A program made the translations under genes and the position numbers. 64,000 nucleotides of DNA from Bacillaceae bacterium OF18-1A. GTDB lineage: Bacteria; Bacillota; Bacilli; Bacillales; Bacillaceae_G. The stretch lies in NCBI GenBank assembly GCA_027694045.1, contig JAQEWB010000005.1, forward strand, positions 62,001 to 126,000. The letters run 5' to 3'. Under the pieces are notes generated by a model that was not told the DNA's origin, searched no databases, and saw only the letters and a program-made list of their open reading frames with translations. Each line of letters starts with the position of its first letter. The stretch's first letter is position 1. Positions 1 through 8,238 of this stretch are shown here, in pieces.

Positions 1-620
1 TAGGTTTATATGAGGATGAACCATTTGAAACACATATTAAAGTAATTGCACAAGAAAAATATACGAGATACCCAGTATTCGGTGAGGATAAAGATGAAAT
101 TATAGGAATGGTTAATGTAAAGGACTTATTTATCCGTTACATGGATGGTAATCGGGATGAAGAATGCTCGATTACACCATATACAAGACCTGTTATTGAA
201 GTTTTAGAAAATATACCAATTCATGATTTACTATTACAAATGCAAAGAAAACATATTCCATTAGCTGTCTTATATGATGAATATGGTGGGACAGCGGGGA
301 TTGTTACGTTAGAAGATATTTTGGAAGAAATTGTTGGAGAGATTCGAGATGAATATGATGAAGATGAACATCCACCTATAGAACATATAAGTGAAGGATA
401 TAAAATCGTTGAAGGAAAAGTGCTTATTAGTGAAATCAATGATTTATTTGGTATCCATTTGGTTGCTGCTGATGTGGATACAATTGGTGGATGGATTATG
501 GTACAAAAACAAACCGTTGCTGAGGGAGACATTATTGAACAAAATGGCTTTTATTTCAAAGTTCTTGAAAAGGATATGCATCAAATTAAACGAGTGGAAA
601 TAAAGAAAGTAGAAGAATAA
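1..620 (+). CDS. Hemolysin-like CBS-domain membrane protein (CorC/HlyC family), 3' end only
   Basis: The reading frame is open from the window edge, so the N-terminal membrane (DUF21-type) part is missing and 205 residues remain. What is visible is most of a CBS-domain pair, with the segment DEYGGTAGIVTLEDILEEI typical of the second CBS motif. A C-terminal transporter-associated (CorC_HlyC) domain follows, ending about ten residues before the stop. Family members are polytopic membrane proteins linked to Mg2+/Co2+ export or homeostasis; 'hemolysin' is a historical name. No downstream partner: a repeat relict and then aspA follow. The family call is firm; substrate and full length cannot be judged from this fragment. 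Confidence 0.85.
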   Translation, partial: GLYEDEPFETHIKVIAQEKYTRYPVFGEDKDEIIGMVNVKDLFIRYMDGNRDEECSITPYTRPVIEVLENIPIHDLLLQMQRKHIPLAVLYDEYGGTAGIVTLEDILEEIVGEIRDEYDEDEHPPIEHISEGYKIVEGKVLISEINDLFGIHLVAADVDTIGGWIMVQKQTVAEGDIIEQNGFYFKVLEKDMHQIKRVEIKKVEE

Positions 621-634
621 TTTTCTATAAACTT

Positions 635-697
635 CTTATCCGCTATTAGTGGGAGTAGGGCTGTCGGTAACTCCCACTAATTAAAGCTTCACTTTAT
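635..697 (+). repeat. bcr1-like relict (about 63 bp)
   Basis: It begins near TTATCCGCTATTAGTGGGAG and ends TTAAAGCTTCACTTTAT, matching the two ends of the full copies at 20123-20279 and 59080-59238, with the central ~95 bp missing. It lies just after the stop of the CBS-domain gene. Confidence 0.6.
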
Positions 698-722
698 TAA
701 AAGGGATATATAGAAAAATAAA

Positions 723-736
723 TGTTTGCGCTTTCA
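723..736 (+). promoter_or_regulatory. Possible CcpA (cre) site upstream of aspA
   Basis: TGTTTGCGCTTTCA differs at one position from the cre consensus TGWNANCGNTNWCA. It lies ~115 bp before the aspA start. Carbon control of aspartase would make sense, but I see no clear -35/-10 pair to anchor it. Confidence 0.35.
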
Positions 737-852
737 AAAGAGGTGCTATATAGTGAAAGTGGATACTGAAGAATTCTTTTTCATGATACTCGTAGTTTAT
801 AGGGCGAATTCTTTAGATAAGGATTTAGAATGAAAAGTATAGGTGATGAAAA

Positions 853-2286
853 ATGATAGCAACGAAGGATATACGTATAGAAAAAGATTTTTTAGGTGAA
901 AAGGAAGTACCAAGTGTAGCTTATTATGGTGTACAAACATTACGTGCTGTAGAAAACTTCCCAATTACAGGATATCGCATTCATCCGTCACTCATTACGG
1001 CAATGGCGATCGTAAAAAAAGCGGCGGCACTTGCAAATATGGATACTGGTTACTTAGCTAATGATATTGGACAAGAAATTGCAGAAGCAGCGCAAGAAAT
1101 TGTTGATGGAAAATTCCACGATCAATTTATCGTGGACCCGATTCAAGGTGGGGCTGGAACTTCTATTAATATGAACACAAATGAAGTAATTGCTAATAGA
1201 GCGTTAGAGCGTATGGGATATGAAAAAGGCGAGTATGCAAAAATTAGCCCAAACACTCATGTGAATATGGCTCAGTCAACAAATGATGCGTTCCCAACAG
1301 GAATTCACATTGCAACTCTTATGATGTTAGAAGAGCTTCTTCTTACAATGGAAGAACTTCATGTCACTTTCCGTGAAAAGGCAAAAGAGTTTGATCATGT
1401 CATTAAAATGGGACGTACACATTTACAAGATGCAGTGCCAATTCGTCTTGGACAAGAATTTGAAGCATATAGCCGTGTACTTGCGCGTGATATAAAAAGA
1501 ATTAAACAGTCTCGCCAACATTTATATGAAGTAAATATGGGGGCGACAGCTGTTGGTACGGGATTAAATGCAAATCCTAAGTATATTGAACAAGTGGTAA
1601 AACATTTACGAACGTTTAGTGGATTCCCACTTGTTGGTGCAGAGCATTTAGTTGATGCAACGCAAAACACAGATGCATACACAGAAGTGTCTGCTGCATT
1701 AAAAGTATGTATGATGAATATGTCTAAAATTGCGAATGATCTTCGTATTATGGCTTCTGGACCACGTGTTGGATTGGCTGAAATTCAACTGCCAGCACGT
1801 CAGCCAGGTTCATCTATTATGCCAGGTAAAGTAAATCCAGTTATGGCAGAAGTAATTAACCAAGTCGCTTTCCAAGTAATCGGAAACGATCATACAATTT
1901 GTCTAGCATCAGAAGCAGGGCAATTAGAGTTAAACGTAATGGAGCCTGTACTTGTATTTAATTTAATTCAATCTATTAGCATTATGAATAACGGATTCCG
2001 TGTATTCCGTGAATATTGTATTAAAGGAATTACAGCGAATGAAGAACTGCTAAAGCAATATGTTGAGAAAAGTGTTGGAGTTATTACTGCCGTTAATCCT
2101 CATATTGGTTATGAAGCAGCATCTCGCATTGCGCGCGAAGCGATTGAAACAGGAAAATCTGTTAGGGAGTTATGCTTAGAACATGGTGTTCTAACAGAAG
2201 AAGAATTGGATATCATTTTAGATCCATTCGAAATGACGCATCCTGAAATTGCTGGTGCTTCTTTATTAAAGAATAAGAAGCTGTAA
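853..2286 (+). CDS. aspA: Aspartate ammonia-lyase (aspartase)
   Basis: 477 residues, full length for the aspartase/fumarase superfamily. It deaminates L-aspartate to fumarate and ammonia in the cytoplasm. The superfamily signature GSSIMPGKVNPV sits near residues 319-330. The other conserved blocks, TNDAFPTG (~142) and GRTHLQDAVP (~190), are also present. Aspartase is preferred over fumarase because the overall sequence follows the AspA/AnsB type, but class II fumarase shares these motifs. The start has AGGTGATG just upstream. It is monocistronic, closed by a strong bidirectional terminator. An inverted repeat (AAGAATTC at 769-776 with GAATTCTT at 806-813) lies in its leader. Confidence 0.9.
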   Translation: MIATKDIRIEKDFLGEKEVPSVAYYGVQTLRAVENFPITGYRIHPSLITAMAIVKKAAALANMDTGYLANDIGQEIAEAAQEIVDGKFHDQFIVDPIQGGAGTSINMNTNEVIANRALERMGYEKGEYAKISPNTHVNMAQSTNDAFPTGIHIATLMMLEELLLTMEELHVTFREKAKEFDHVIKMGRTHLQDAVPIRLGQEFEAYSRVLARDIKRIKQSRQHLYEVNMGATAVGTGLNANPKYIEQVVKHLRTFSGFPLVGAEHLVDATQNTDAYTEVSAALKVCMMNMSKIANDLRIMASGPRVGLAEIQLPARQPGSSIMPGKVNPVMAEVINQVAFQVIGNDHTICLASEAGQLELNVMEPVLVFNLIQSISIMNNGFRVFREYCIKGITANEELLKQYVEKSVGVITAVNPHIGYEAASRIAREAIETGKSVRELCLEHGVLTEEELDIILDPFEMTHPEIAGASLLKNKKL

Positions 2287-2290
2287 TGTG

Positions 2291-2328
2291 AAAAAACACC
2301 GATCCATTTGGATCGGTGTTTTATTTTT
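2291..2328. terminator. Bidirectional terminator between aspA and lctP
   Basis: Stem AAACACCGATCC / GGATCGGTGTTT with A-tract and T-tract on either side; it serves the two converging genes. Confidence 0.9.
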
Positions 2329-3946
2329 AAAAGATATTAAATACAGCGTTTAATTGAAGTAAGCTAATGATAGCTAAGAAGATTAAACTGTATTTCATTG
2401 CTGTTTTAAATAGAGCAGATTCTTTACCAACTAGTCCAACTGCTGCACAAGCAACTGCTACAGATTGTGGTGAAACCATTTTTGCCATTGTACCACCTAC
2501 TACGTTTAATGCAACAAGTGTAGAAGGAACGATGTTTAATTGATCTGCAGTTACTGCTTGAAGTGGTGCGAATAATGAACCACTTGATACTACTGAACCT
2601 GTAATGAATACGCCAATCCATCCTAAAATAGGAGAAAGAACTGGGAATGCATTACCAGTAGAAGAGAATGCAAGTCCAAGTGTAGATGACATACCAGAGT
2701 AGTTCTCTACGTAAGCTAAAGCGATAACGCTACAGATTGTATATACTGGAGCTTTTAGTTCTTTTATTGTTTCAACAATTAATTCTTTAACCATTTTACC
2801 TTTTACGCGGTACACGATAAGTGAAACGATAATTGCTAATACGATTGCAGTAGTTGTAGATGAGAATACATCAAACTTGAAAACAGCTGCGAAAGGTGTA
2901 TCGGCTTTTGTAATTGGTGTAGTTTTCATAACAGCATTATGAAGACCAGGGAATTGAATGTTAAATACTAAGTTTGCTAGTGCGCCATCCGGAGCAAATA
3001 AAGCTTTAATTGGTTTTAAATTAAAGATTGTTACGAATGCAGTTAAGAATACGAATGGAGACCAAGCATATAAAATTTGATTGAATGTATGAGATTCTTT
3101 TTCTTCTTGTTTTTCTTCTTTAGTAGAAGATTTTGGCTGCCAAACACGTAAGAATAATGCAAGAGAGACCATACTTACAACGGCTGCGAAAATATTAGTA
3201 AGTTCTGCACCTAAGAAGTAAGTTACAGCGAACTGAGTAATTGCGAAAGAAAAACCACTTACAAGAATACCTTGCCAAGTTTCTTTAATACCTTTGATTC
3301 CATCGACCATTGAAACAAGTAAGAAAGGTAAAACGATACTAATGAATGGTAAAATAAGAACAGTTTGACGACCGATAGTTAATGCGTCTAGCTCAGTTAA
3401 TTGTGCTGGTACTGTAACTGGGATACCCATAGCACCCATAGCACCACCAGCGATGTTAGCTACTAAACAAATACCTGCTGCTTTTAATGGGTTAAAGCCC
3501 ATACCTACAAGTAGTGCAGCTGTAATAGCAACTGGAACCCCTAGACCAGCTGCGCCTTCTAAGAAAGCACCGAAAGAATAAGCGATTAATAAAACTTGTA
3601 AACGTTGATCATTTGTAATGCTTGAAATACTATCGCGAATAATATTGAATTGCTCTGTTTTAACAGTTAATTTGTAAAGGAAAATTGCGGCGATAACGAT
3701 AGTACAAATTGGATAAAATCCAGATAAAACACCGAATCCAGCAGATGCTACAGCTACTGTTGCTGGCATTTTATAAACGAATATAGCAAGAATAATAGCG
3801 ACAATCACACTGTAAAGACCAGCGATATAACTTTTCATTTTCAGTCCCATTAAACAAATGATGAAGCAGAAAATTGGAAGTGCTGCGATTAGTGCAGATA
3901 ACCAAATATTGTTTAATGGGTCATAAATTTGTGTCCAAGTACTCAT
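2327..3946 (-). CDS. lctP: L-lactate permease (LctP family)
   Basis: 539 residues, almost entirely hydrophobic with about a dozen membrane segments. It shows the LctP-family segments GAFLEGAAGLGVPVAITAA and NIAGGAMGAMGIPVTVPAQ. It is expected to move lactate with protons across the plasma membrane. It is a single gene, not next to ldh. The promoter at 4027-4055 is near-perfect, and two tandem palindromes matching the Rex redox-repressor box lie directly downstream of it. Lactate transport is therefore predicted to rise when NADH/NAD+ is high. The start has AGGAG 11 bases upstream. B. cereus group genomes carry more than one lctP paralog, so the symbol marks the family. Confidence 0.92.
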   Translation of the reverse strand: MSTWTQIYDPLNNIWLSALIAALPIFCFIICLMGLKMKSYIAGLYSVIVAIILAIFVYKMPATVAVASAGFGVLSGFYPICTIVIAAIFLYKLTVKTEQFNIIRDSISSITNDQRLQVLLIAYSFGAFLEGAAGLGVPVAITAALLVGMGFNPLKAAGICLVANIAGGAMGAMGIPVTVPAQLTELDALTIGRQTVLILPFISIVLPFLLVSMVDGIKGIKETWQGILVSGFSFAITQFAVTYFLGAELTNIFAAVVSMVSLALFLRVWQPKSSTKEEKQEEKESHTFNQILYAWSPFVFLTAFVTIFNLKPIKALFAPDGALANLVFNIQFPGLHNAVMKTTPITKADTPFAAVFKFDVFSSTTTAIVLAIIVSLIVYRVKGKMVKELIVETIKELKAPVYTICSVIALAYVENYSGMSSTLGLAFSSTGNAFPVLSPILGWIGVFITGSVVSSGSLFAPLQAVTADQLNIVPSTLVALNVVGGTMAKMVSPQSVAVACAAVGLVGKESALFKTAMKYSLIFLAIISLLQLNAVFNIF

Positions 3947-3971
3947 AATAATGACAACTCCTATCTATTTT

Positions 3972-3989
3972 ATGTGAAGGTATTCACAT
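3972..3989. promoter_or_regulatory. Rex-like operator 2 of lctP (imperfect)
   Basis: ATGTGAAGGTATTCACAT keeps the TGTGAA-n-TTCACA core of the Rex consensus TTGTGAANNNNTTCACAA. It lies 3 bp from the perfect box and nearer to the gene. Confidence 0.65.
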
Positions 3990-3992
3990 TAT

Positions 3993-4010
3993 TTGTGAAA
4001 GAATTCACAA
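3993..4010. promoter_or_regulatory. Rex operator 1 of lctP (perfect consensus)
   Basis: TTGTGAAAGAATTCACAA is an exact match to TTGTGAANNNNTTCACAA. It sits 10-30 bp downstream of the predicted start of transcription, as expected for road-block or occlusion repression. Rex is known to control lactate metabolism genes in Bacillus. Confidence 0.85.
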
Positions 4011-4026
4011 TCAACTTACATGACTT

Positions 4027-4055
4027 AGTATATTCTCCTTCTCCACTATTGTCAA
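4027..4055 (-). promoter_or_regulatory. SigA promoter of lctP
   Basis: Reading the minus strand: TTGACA (4055-4050), 17-bp spacer, TATACT (4032-4027). Confidence 0.85.
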
Positions 4056-4256
4056 CGTGAAAAAGTATAATTATTCCATAATAGTGTTAAAAGAAATGCT
4101 TTGTTCATAAAGTGGACAAAAAGTACATTTGAATCTATTTGTATATCCGTTTATATCACATAATACCTGTATTGAGTATAAAGGATGTTTGAATACATAG
4201 TACTACCTATCTTATTTGATTCAGTAGGGCAGGTAAGTGCTATGTATTTTGCTATT

Positions 4257-4345
4257 TGGGTATAAAGGAAGGTTCTCACCTAACTTCTTTGCTTCAATCT
4301 AATTTCGATGTGGGAGTTTTACTGCCCATTAATGTGGGGCAAACG
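4257..4345 (-). repeat. Degenerate bcr1-like copy, reverse orientation
   Basis: CACCTAACTTCTTTGCTTC and TTACTGCCC-ATTAATG resemble the second half of the full reverse copy at 42353-42510, with many substitutions. A 61-codon open frame here is only the repeat read through. Confidence 0.5.
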
Positions 4346-4640
4346 CCAGATTATTTTTTGATCCACGAGACTTTAAAACATGACCTAGCTAATTGTAATA
4401 CGAATAAAATATCATTACCATATATTTTCCTTTTAGCGTAACAAAGAGGTTAAATATGATTGAACTAAGTTACGATAGGTTGTCAATTATAGACGGTATT
4501 TTACAATATCATTACTACACGTTTCAATGAAGCGAAAATATAACAAAAATACTGATAAAACAACGTTTGTAGGCAAAGTATTCATCGTCCTGTATTTTGC
4601 TTTTTTGTTATATCATATAGTATAATATTCAAAATCAGCA
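4346..4640. other. Intergenic stretch with no supported gene
   Basis: AT-rich DNA between a decayed repeat and the regulator promoter. A 24-codon frame (4456-4530) has an AGAGG before its ATG but no recognisable product. Confidence 0.4.
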
Positions 4641-4687
4641 GGGATTTTTTCCTGAATTCTTTGTTGACAAAGGTGGAAAATTTTTTC

Positions 4688-4709
4688 AACTTTATAGGTT
4701 GATAAAGTT
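4688..4709. promoter_or_regulatory. Perfect inverted repeat upstream of the ArsR/PagR-like gene
   Basis: AACTTTAT-AGGTTG-ATAAAGTT: two perfect 8-bp arms with a 6-bp spacer, ~25 bp after a TTGACA (4663-4668). It is a likely autoregulatory operator for the winged-helix protein encoded 77 bp downstream. Confidence 0.5.
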
Positions 4710-4785
4710 ATGTCGTAACAGGAAATATAAGAACAGATATATAAATAAATAAAAAGACAATAAAAACGAAAACGAGGGGAACTTT

Positions 4786-5073
4786 ATGAGCCAAAATCAA
4801 TTTGAATGTCGTATTTCAGAAGAAGATGTACAAATGTTAAGAGCATTAGCGCATCCACTACGTCTACGTTTAGTAATGGAATTAATGCAGCGCGGAACGT
4901 GTAACGTAACACAATTACAAGAAGTATTAGAAATCCCACAATCAACGGTTTCGCAACATTTAACGAAATTAAAGCAAAATAAAGTAGTACGCTTTGAAAG
5001 ACGAGGATTAGAAGTGTATTATCAAATTCATAATGATAAAGTCAGTGAAGTAGTAAAGACATTATTTTCTTAA
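4786..5073 (+). CDS. ArsR-family winged-helix repressor, PagR-like
   Basis: 95 residues, normal for a one-domain ArsR/SmtB protein. The DNA-recognition helix reads LEIPQSTVSQHLTKLKQNKVV, followed by the wing RRGLEVYYQI. The ELCVCDL-type metal site is absent (the equivalent stretch reads GTCNVTQLQEVL), so it is probably not a metal sensor. The pattern AHP-RL-LV-EL, NVTQ, PQSTVSQHL, GLE-YY resembles PagR, the pXO1 regulator of B. anthracis. That likeness is from memory, and it could be any non-metal ArsR paralog. It is monocistronic, with RBS GAGGGGA and a perfect inverted repeat in its leader suggesting autoregulation. Confidence 0.85.
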   Translation: MSQNQFECRISEEDVQMLRALAHPLRLRLVMELMQRGTCNVTQLQEVLEIPQSTVSQHLTKLKQNKVVRFERRGLEVYYQIHNDKVSEVVKTLFS

Positions 5074-5090
5074 TTTTTGAATATTATGGG

Positions 5091-5122
5091 AAAAAGGCGT
5101 GTGGAATATACGTCTTTTTTAT
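5091..5122 (+). terminator. Terminator of the ArsR/PagR-like gene
   Basis: AAAAAGGCGT / ACGTCTTTTTT stem with one wobble pair and a T-tract. Confidence 0.7.
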
Positions 5123-5226
5123 TTGGAAAAAAAGCCTATTGATTAACATATGGTGTTACGGAATATATTCTAATAGGAAAAGAAAAAATAGAAGGGAGTG
5201 TAGCAAGTAAAAGGAGGAATAATAGT

Positions 5227-5406
5227 ATGGATGTAACACGTGTGAAACAAATCTTATCTTCTTCAAGTAGAATCAACGTTACATACGAGGGCGTACCAGT
5301 ATGGATTGAGAGCTGTGATGAGCAGAGGGGCATAGTTCAAGTATATGATGTATCTAACCCTGGAGAAAGCGTTCACGTGGACGTGACGGCCTTAGAGGAG
5401 AAGTAA
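5227..5406 (+). CDS. sspH: Small acid-soluble spore protein, H type
   Basis: A 59-residue protein that standard length cut-offs miss. It begins [10 protein letters not shown] and ends VDVTALEEK. The order 'MxxxRxKxIL..., [18 protein letters not shown]-like [13 protein letters not shown]' matches the SspH family, a minor SASP made in the forespore and found in the spore core. The ribosome site AAAGGAGGA is ideally spaced before ATG. It is a single gene with a strong terminator. A forespore (SigG) promoter is expected; I see only a weak candidate -10 (TATTCTA, 5166-5172). Confidence 0.88.
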   Translation: MDVTRVKQILSSSSRINVTYEGVPVWIESCDEQRGIVQVYDVSNPGESVHVDVTALEEK

Positions 5407-5409
5407 TAG

Positions 5410-5446
5410 AAAAGACGCTTCTAAAATTTAGAAGCGTCTTTTTATT
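5410..5446. terminator. Bidirectional terminator between sspH and the peptide transporter
   Basis: AAAAGACGCTTCTAAA / TTTAGAAGCGTCTTTTT, a perfect stem of about 16 bp. Confidence 0.92.
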
Positions 5447-6795
5447 TATTCCATCATATGTGCAATTTTCTTAGAGAACATAAGAAGTATTAATCCTAGT
5501 ACGATTACGATAACACCGATACTTGCGAATACTTCTAAATATCCTAAAGATTGAGTGAAAGCAGCTAATTGTCCTGCTAATAAGTTTGCACAGCCAGTAC
5601 CAGCTAACCATACACCCATTAATAAAGATGCTAATTTAACAGGAGCGATTGCACTTACCATAGATAATCCGATTGGTGATAAGAATAACTCACCAATTGT
5701 GTGGAACATGTAAGTGAATACAATGAACAGTAAGTTTGCTTTTATTGTAATGTTACTTTCATCGCTACCAGTTTTTAAAACAGCTAAAGTTAGAATTAAA
5801 TATCCAACCCCTAGTAAAATCATACCTAATGCCATTTTTGTTGGGATTTTTAAATCGCCATTTTTTGTTTTTGATAATTTAATCCATAGTGCAGAAACAG
5901 GTAATGCCAATAAGATAATGAACAGTGGGTTTACAGATTGGAACCAAGGTGTTGGAATTGTAAATCCACCGATTGTACGATCTACGAATTTATCTGTATA
6001 AAGTGTTAAAGAACTACCTGCTTGTTCAAATCCAGCCCAGAAGAATACAACGAAACAAGTCAGAATTAAAATTGCAACTGTACGTTTTTTCTCTTGTGTT
6101 GTTAAAGGTTTTTTCTCAACTACTTTTGCGTTGTTTTCTTTTGATTGTTTTCCGACAACAGTTGTTCCGATAGATCCTAAGTAACGAGGTGCTAATGTGT
6201 TAAATGCAATCTGACCGATGATCATACCGATACAAGCTGTTAAGAATCCGTATTTATAATCTGCGAAATAACCGCAAATGAATGGAGCGATAAAAGCTCC
6301 CAAGTTAATTCCCATGTAGAAGATAGTGAAGGCACTATCACGACGAGAATCATTTTCGCTATATAATTGACCTAATAAAGTCGAAATATTTGGCTTGAAG
6401 AATCCGTTACCAATAACTAATAATCCTAATCCTAAAAATAGTCCGGTTTTTGTGTTCATTGAAAATAGTACAAAGTTACCAAGTGCCATGATAATACCAC
6501 CAATAGTAATGGCATGTCGCTTCGTAATGAAATGGTCAGTTAACCATCCACCAATGATTGGTGTGAAATATACTAGCATTGTGAAAATACCGTAAATTTG
6601 TACAGCAACTGCTTTATCAAATCCTAAACCGCCACTTACTAAGCTCGTTGTTAAATAAAGAACTAATAAGCCACGCATTCCGTAATAACTAAATCTTTCC
6701 CATGCCTCTGTAAAGAACAACAAGTATAACCCTGGTGGATGTTTTTTTGGTGACTGTTGCTCTCCAGCTTTTTCTAATTTTAAAGCTGCATCCAT
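5446..6795 (-). CDS. dtpT: Proton-dependent di-/tripeptide transporter (POT/PTR family)
   Basis: 449 residues with about 14 membrane segments. The N-terminal PTR2 signature FTEAWERFSYYGMRGLLVLYL (residues ~28-48) carries the ExxER motif for proton coupling. A second family block, FYMGINLGAFIAPFICGY, follows near residue 160. It imports small peptides with protons. It is a single gene with ribosome site AGGGGGA. The promoter is at 6839-6868, and possible CodY boxes lie upstream (6893-6907 and 7007-7021, three mismatches each), as would suit a peptide importer. Length and motifs agree with bacterial DtpT proteins. Confidence 0.93.
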   Translation of the reverse strand: MDAALKLEKAGEQQSPKKHPPGLYLLFFTEAWERFSYYGMRGLLVLYLTTSLVSGGLGFDKAVAVQIYGIFTMLVYFTPIIGGWLTDHFITKRHAITIGGIIMALGNFVLFSMNTKTGLFLGLGLLVIGNGFFKPNISTLLGQLYSENDSRRDSAFTIFYMGINLGAFIAPFICGYFADYKYGFLTACIGMIIGQIAFNTLAPRYLGSIGTTVVGKQSKENNAKVVEKKPLTTQEKKRTVAILILTCFVVFFWAGFEQAGSSLTLYTDKFVDRTIGGFTIPTPWFQSVNPLFIILLALPVSALWIKLSKTKNGDLKIPTKMALGMILLGVGYLILTLAVLKTGSDESNITIKANLLFIVFTYMFHTIGELFLSPIGLSMVSAIAPVKLASLLMGVWLAGTGCANLLAGQLAAFTQSLGYLEVFASIGVIVIVLGLILLMFSKKIAHMME

Positions 6796-6838
6796 GTTTG
6801 TTTCCCCCTAATCCTGTATAACGGATATTTATGTAATT

Positions 6839-6868
6839 ATTTTAATTCACAAAATATTTAGAAGTCAA
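6839..6868 (-). promoter_or_regulatory. Probable promoter of dtpT
   Basis: Minus strand TTGACT, 18-bp spacer, TAAAAT. Confidence 0.55.
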
Positions 6869-6892
6869 TAGAATTATATGGAAATAGAAAGA

Positions 6893-7021
6893 AAATTTCT
6901 GAAAAAGTTCTATTTTTCTTCAACCGTTATTGTATTTTTCCCTGAAAACGAGATAATAAGCGTTTTCAAATGTAGTAATTGAATTCTAAAAGAAAGTAAA
7001 ATAGTGATTAATCAGAAAATT
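6893..7021. promoter_or_regulatory. dtpT upstream region: weak CodY-like boxes and an inverted repeat
   Basis: AAATTTCTGAAAAAG (6893-6907) and, inverted, ATTAATCAGAAAATT (7007-7021) each differ by three bases from the CodY box AATTTTCWGAAAATT. Between them is a perfect inverted repeat, TGAAAACG (6943-6950) with CGTTTTCA (6961-6968). The rest of 6796-7174 shows no gene. Confidence 0.35.
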
Positions 7022-7137
7022 TAGATTAGAATATCTATTCTGATATAGAGAAAATACACTGTATTTACTTTTATAATATAACATATTGGGACTAAAAATA
7101 CAAAATGAAATAATATGACACTTCAGTGAAATGAAAA

Positions 7138-7172
7138 AACCAGCTCCATAAAAGAGGGAGCTGGTTAGAGAA
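7138..7172 (-). terminator. Terminator of the siderophore-binding lipoprotein gene
   Basis: ACCAGCTCC (7139-7147) and GGAGCTGGT (7158-7166) form a perfect stem with an A-rich + strand flank (T-rich on the minus strand). Confidence 0.75.
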
Positions 7173-7174
7173 AA

Positions 7175-8143
7175 TTATTTAACAAAACGTTTTTCAATGT
7201 CATCTAGTAGTAAGTTAGCAGCCATTACACCGCCAGCTGTATTCCAAATCACATCGTCAACTTTATATGCTTTTCCATTCTTTACTGCATTTAAGTTTTT
7301 AAATAGAGGATCATTTACATATTCTTTTTCTAATTCAGAACCTTTTTTCTCATTTCCTTTATCGAATGTGAAGTAGAATAATACATCACCATCCATTGCG
7401 GAAATACGTTCTTTCGATACGTTACGCTCTGCAAAATCATTTTTATTTTGATCGCCAGGACGTTTAAATCCAAGTTCTTTTAAAATAACCCCTGAGAATG
7501 TATCACCGTGATAAATACGCACATCGCCAGGCATAAAGCGTACCATAGAAATTTCTTGATTTACTTTATCACCAAGTTTACCTTTTAAATCTTTAATACG
7601 TGTTTCGTAATCAGCTAAAACCTTTTGACCTTCTTTTTCTTTATTCAATGCTTTTGCATAAAATTTGAAGTTATCTTTCCATTCGCCACGTAACGTTTCA
7701 GAGAACACAGTAGGTGCGATTGCATTTAGTTGCTCATATACTTTTTCGTGACGCATTTTGTTACCGATAATTAAATCTGGTTTTAAAGAAGCGATTGTTT
7801 CAACGTTAACTTGGCCTTCATCACCAACAACTTTTACATCTTTCATTTTATCTTTAATATGTGGATACCATGGGTCACCAGTCCAAGACTTTACAGCACC
7901 AACTGGTTTTACACCTAATTCTAGTAAAGCTTCAGTTCCTTCATTTGTTAAAATAACTACACGTTTTGGATTAGCAGGAACTTCTGTTTTACCCATTGCG
8001 TGTTCAACTGTAACTGTTTCTTTTTTCGTATCTTCTTTTGTAGCTTCCTCTTTGTTATTTGATTTTCCACAAGCACTTAAAAGTAGTGAAAATGCTAGTA
8101 AAAATACAAATACTGTAAACGATTTCTTTCGCGTAAAATTCAT
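7175..8143 (-). CDS. Iron-siderophore ABC transporter, substrate-binding lipoprotein
   Basis: 322 residues. A signal peptide with lipobox LLSAC (Cys25) anchors it to the outer face of the membrane. The mature part is a class III (FhuD/BtuF-like) binding fold, with PKRVVILTNEGTEALLELGVKPVGA at the start of the first lobe and SLKPDLIIGNK. The sequence recalls the YfiY/YhfQ group of B. subtilis hydroxamate or citrate-hydroxamate siderophore binders. The ligand cannot be fixed here. It is divergent from two permeases and an ATPase with a Fur-like box between them, so this is one iron-repressed locus. AGGGGG ribosome site 7 bases before ATG. Confidence 0.93.
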   Translation of the reverse strand: MNFTRKKSFTVFVFLLAFSLLLSACGKSNNKEEATKEDTKKETVTVEHAMGKTEVPANPKRVVILTNEGTEALLELGVKPVGAVKSWTGDPWYPHIKDKMKDVKVVGDEGQVNVETIASLKPDLIIGNKMRHEKVYEQLNAIAPTVFSETLRGEWKDNFKFYAKALNKEKEGQKVLADYETRIKDLKGKLGDKVNQEISMVRFMPGDVRIYHGDTFSGVILKELGFKRPGDQNKNDFAERNVSKERISAMDGDVLFYFTFDKGNEKKGSELEKEYVNDPLFKNLNAVKNGKAYKVDDVIWNTAGGVMAANLLLDDIEKRFVK

Positions 8144-8188
8144 TATGTACCCCCTACATACTGAGAAGTTTTTTCAATAGCAAGCATG

Positions 8189-8217
8189 ATATTAAAACTT
8201 TTTAGTGCAATTGTCAA
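8189..8217 (-). promoter_or_regulatory. Promoter of the siderophore-binding protein gene
   Basis: Minus strand TTGACA, 17-bp spacer, TAATAT; it abuts the Fur-like box. Confidence 0.8.
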
Positions 8218-8232
8218 TGAAAATTATTCTCA
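8218..8232. promoter_or_regulatory. Fur box in the divergent iron-uptake promoter region
   Basis: TGAAAATTATTCTCA matches the 7-1-7 Fur consensus TGATAATNATTATCA at 12 of 14 fixed positions. It sits between the two divergent promoters. Confidence 0.75.
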
Positions 8233-8238
8233 ATTTGA

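Noticed and set aside
753..833. 26-residue GTG-started frame (VKVDTEEFFFMILVVYRANS start) upstream of aspA with AGAGGTG before it
   Set aside because: Considered as an aspartate leader peptide, but it has no run of Asp or other regulatory codons and no terminator/antiterminator pair follows.
4256..4441. 61-codon open frame beginning MGIKEGSHLTSLLQ
   Set aside because: It reads through a degenerate bcr1 copy, has no ribosome site and no family resemblance.
4456..4530. 24-codon frame with AGAGG before its ATG
   Set aside because: Too short, no recognisable motif, no terminator or partner; the ribosome site alone is weak evidence.
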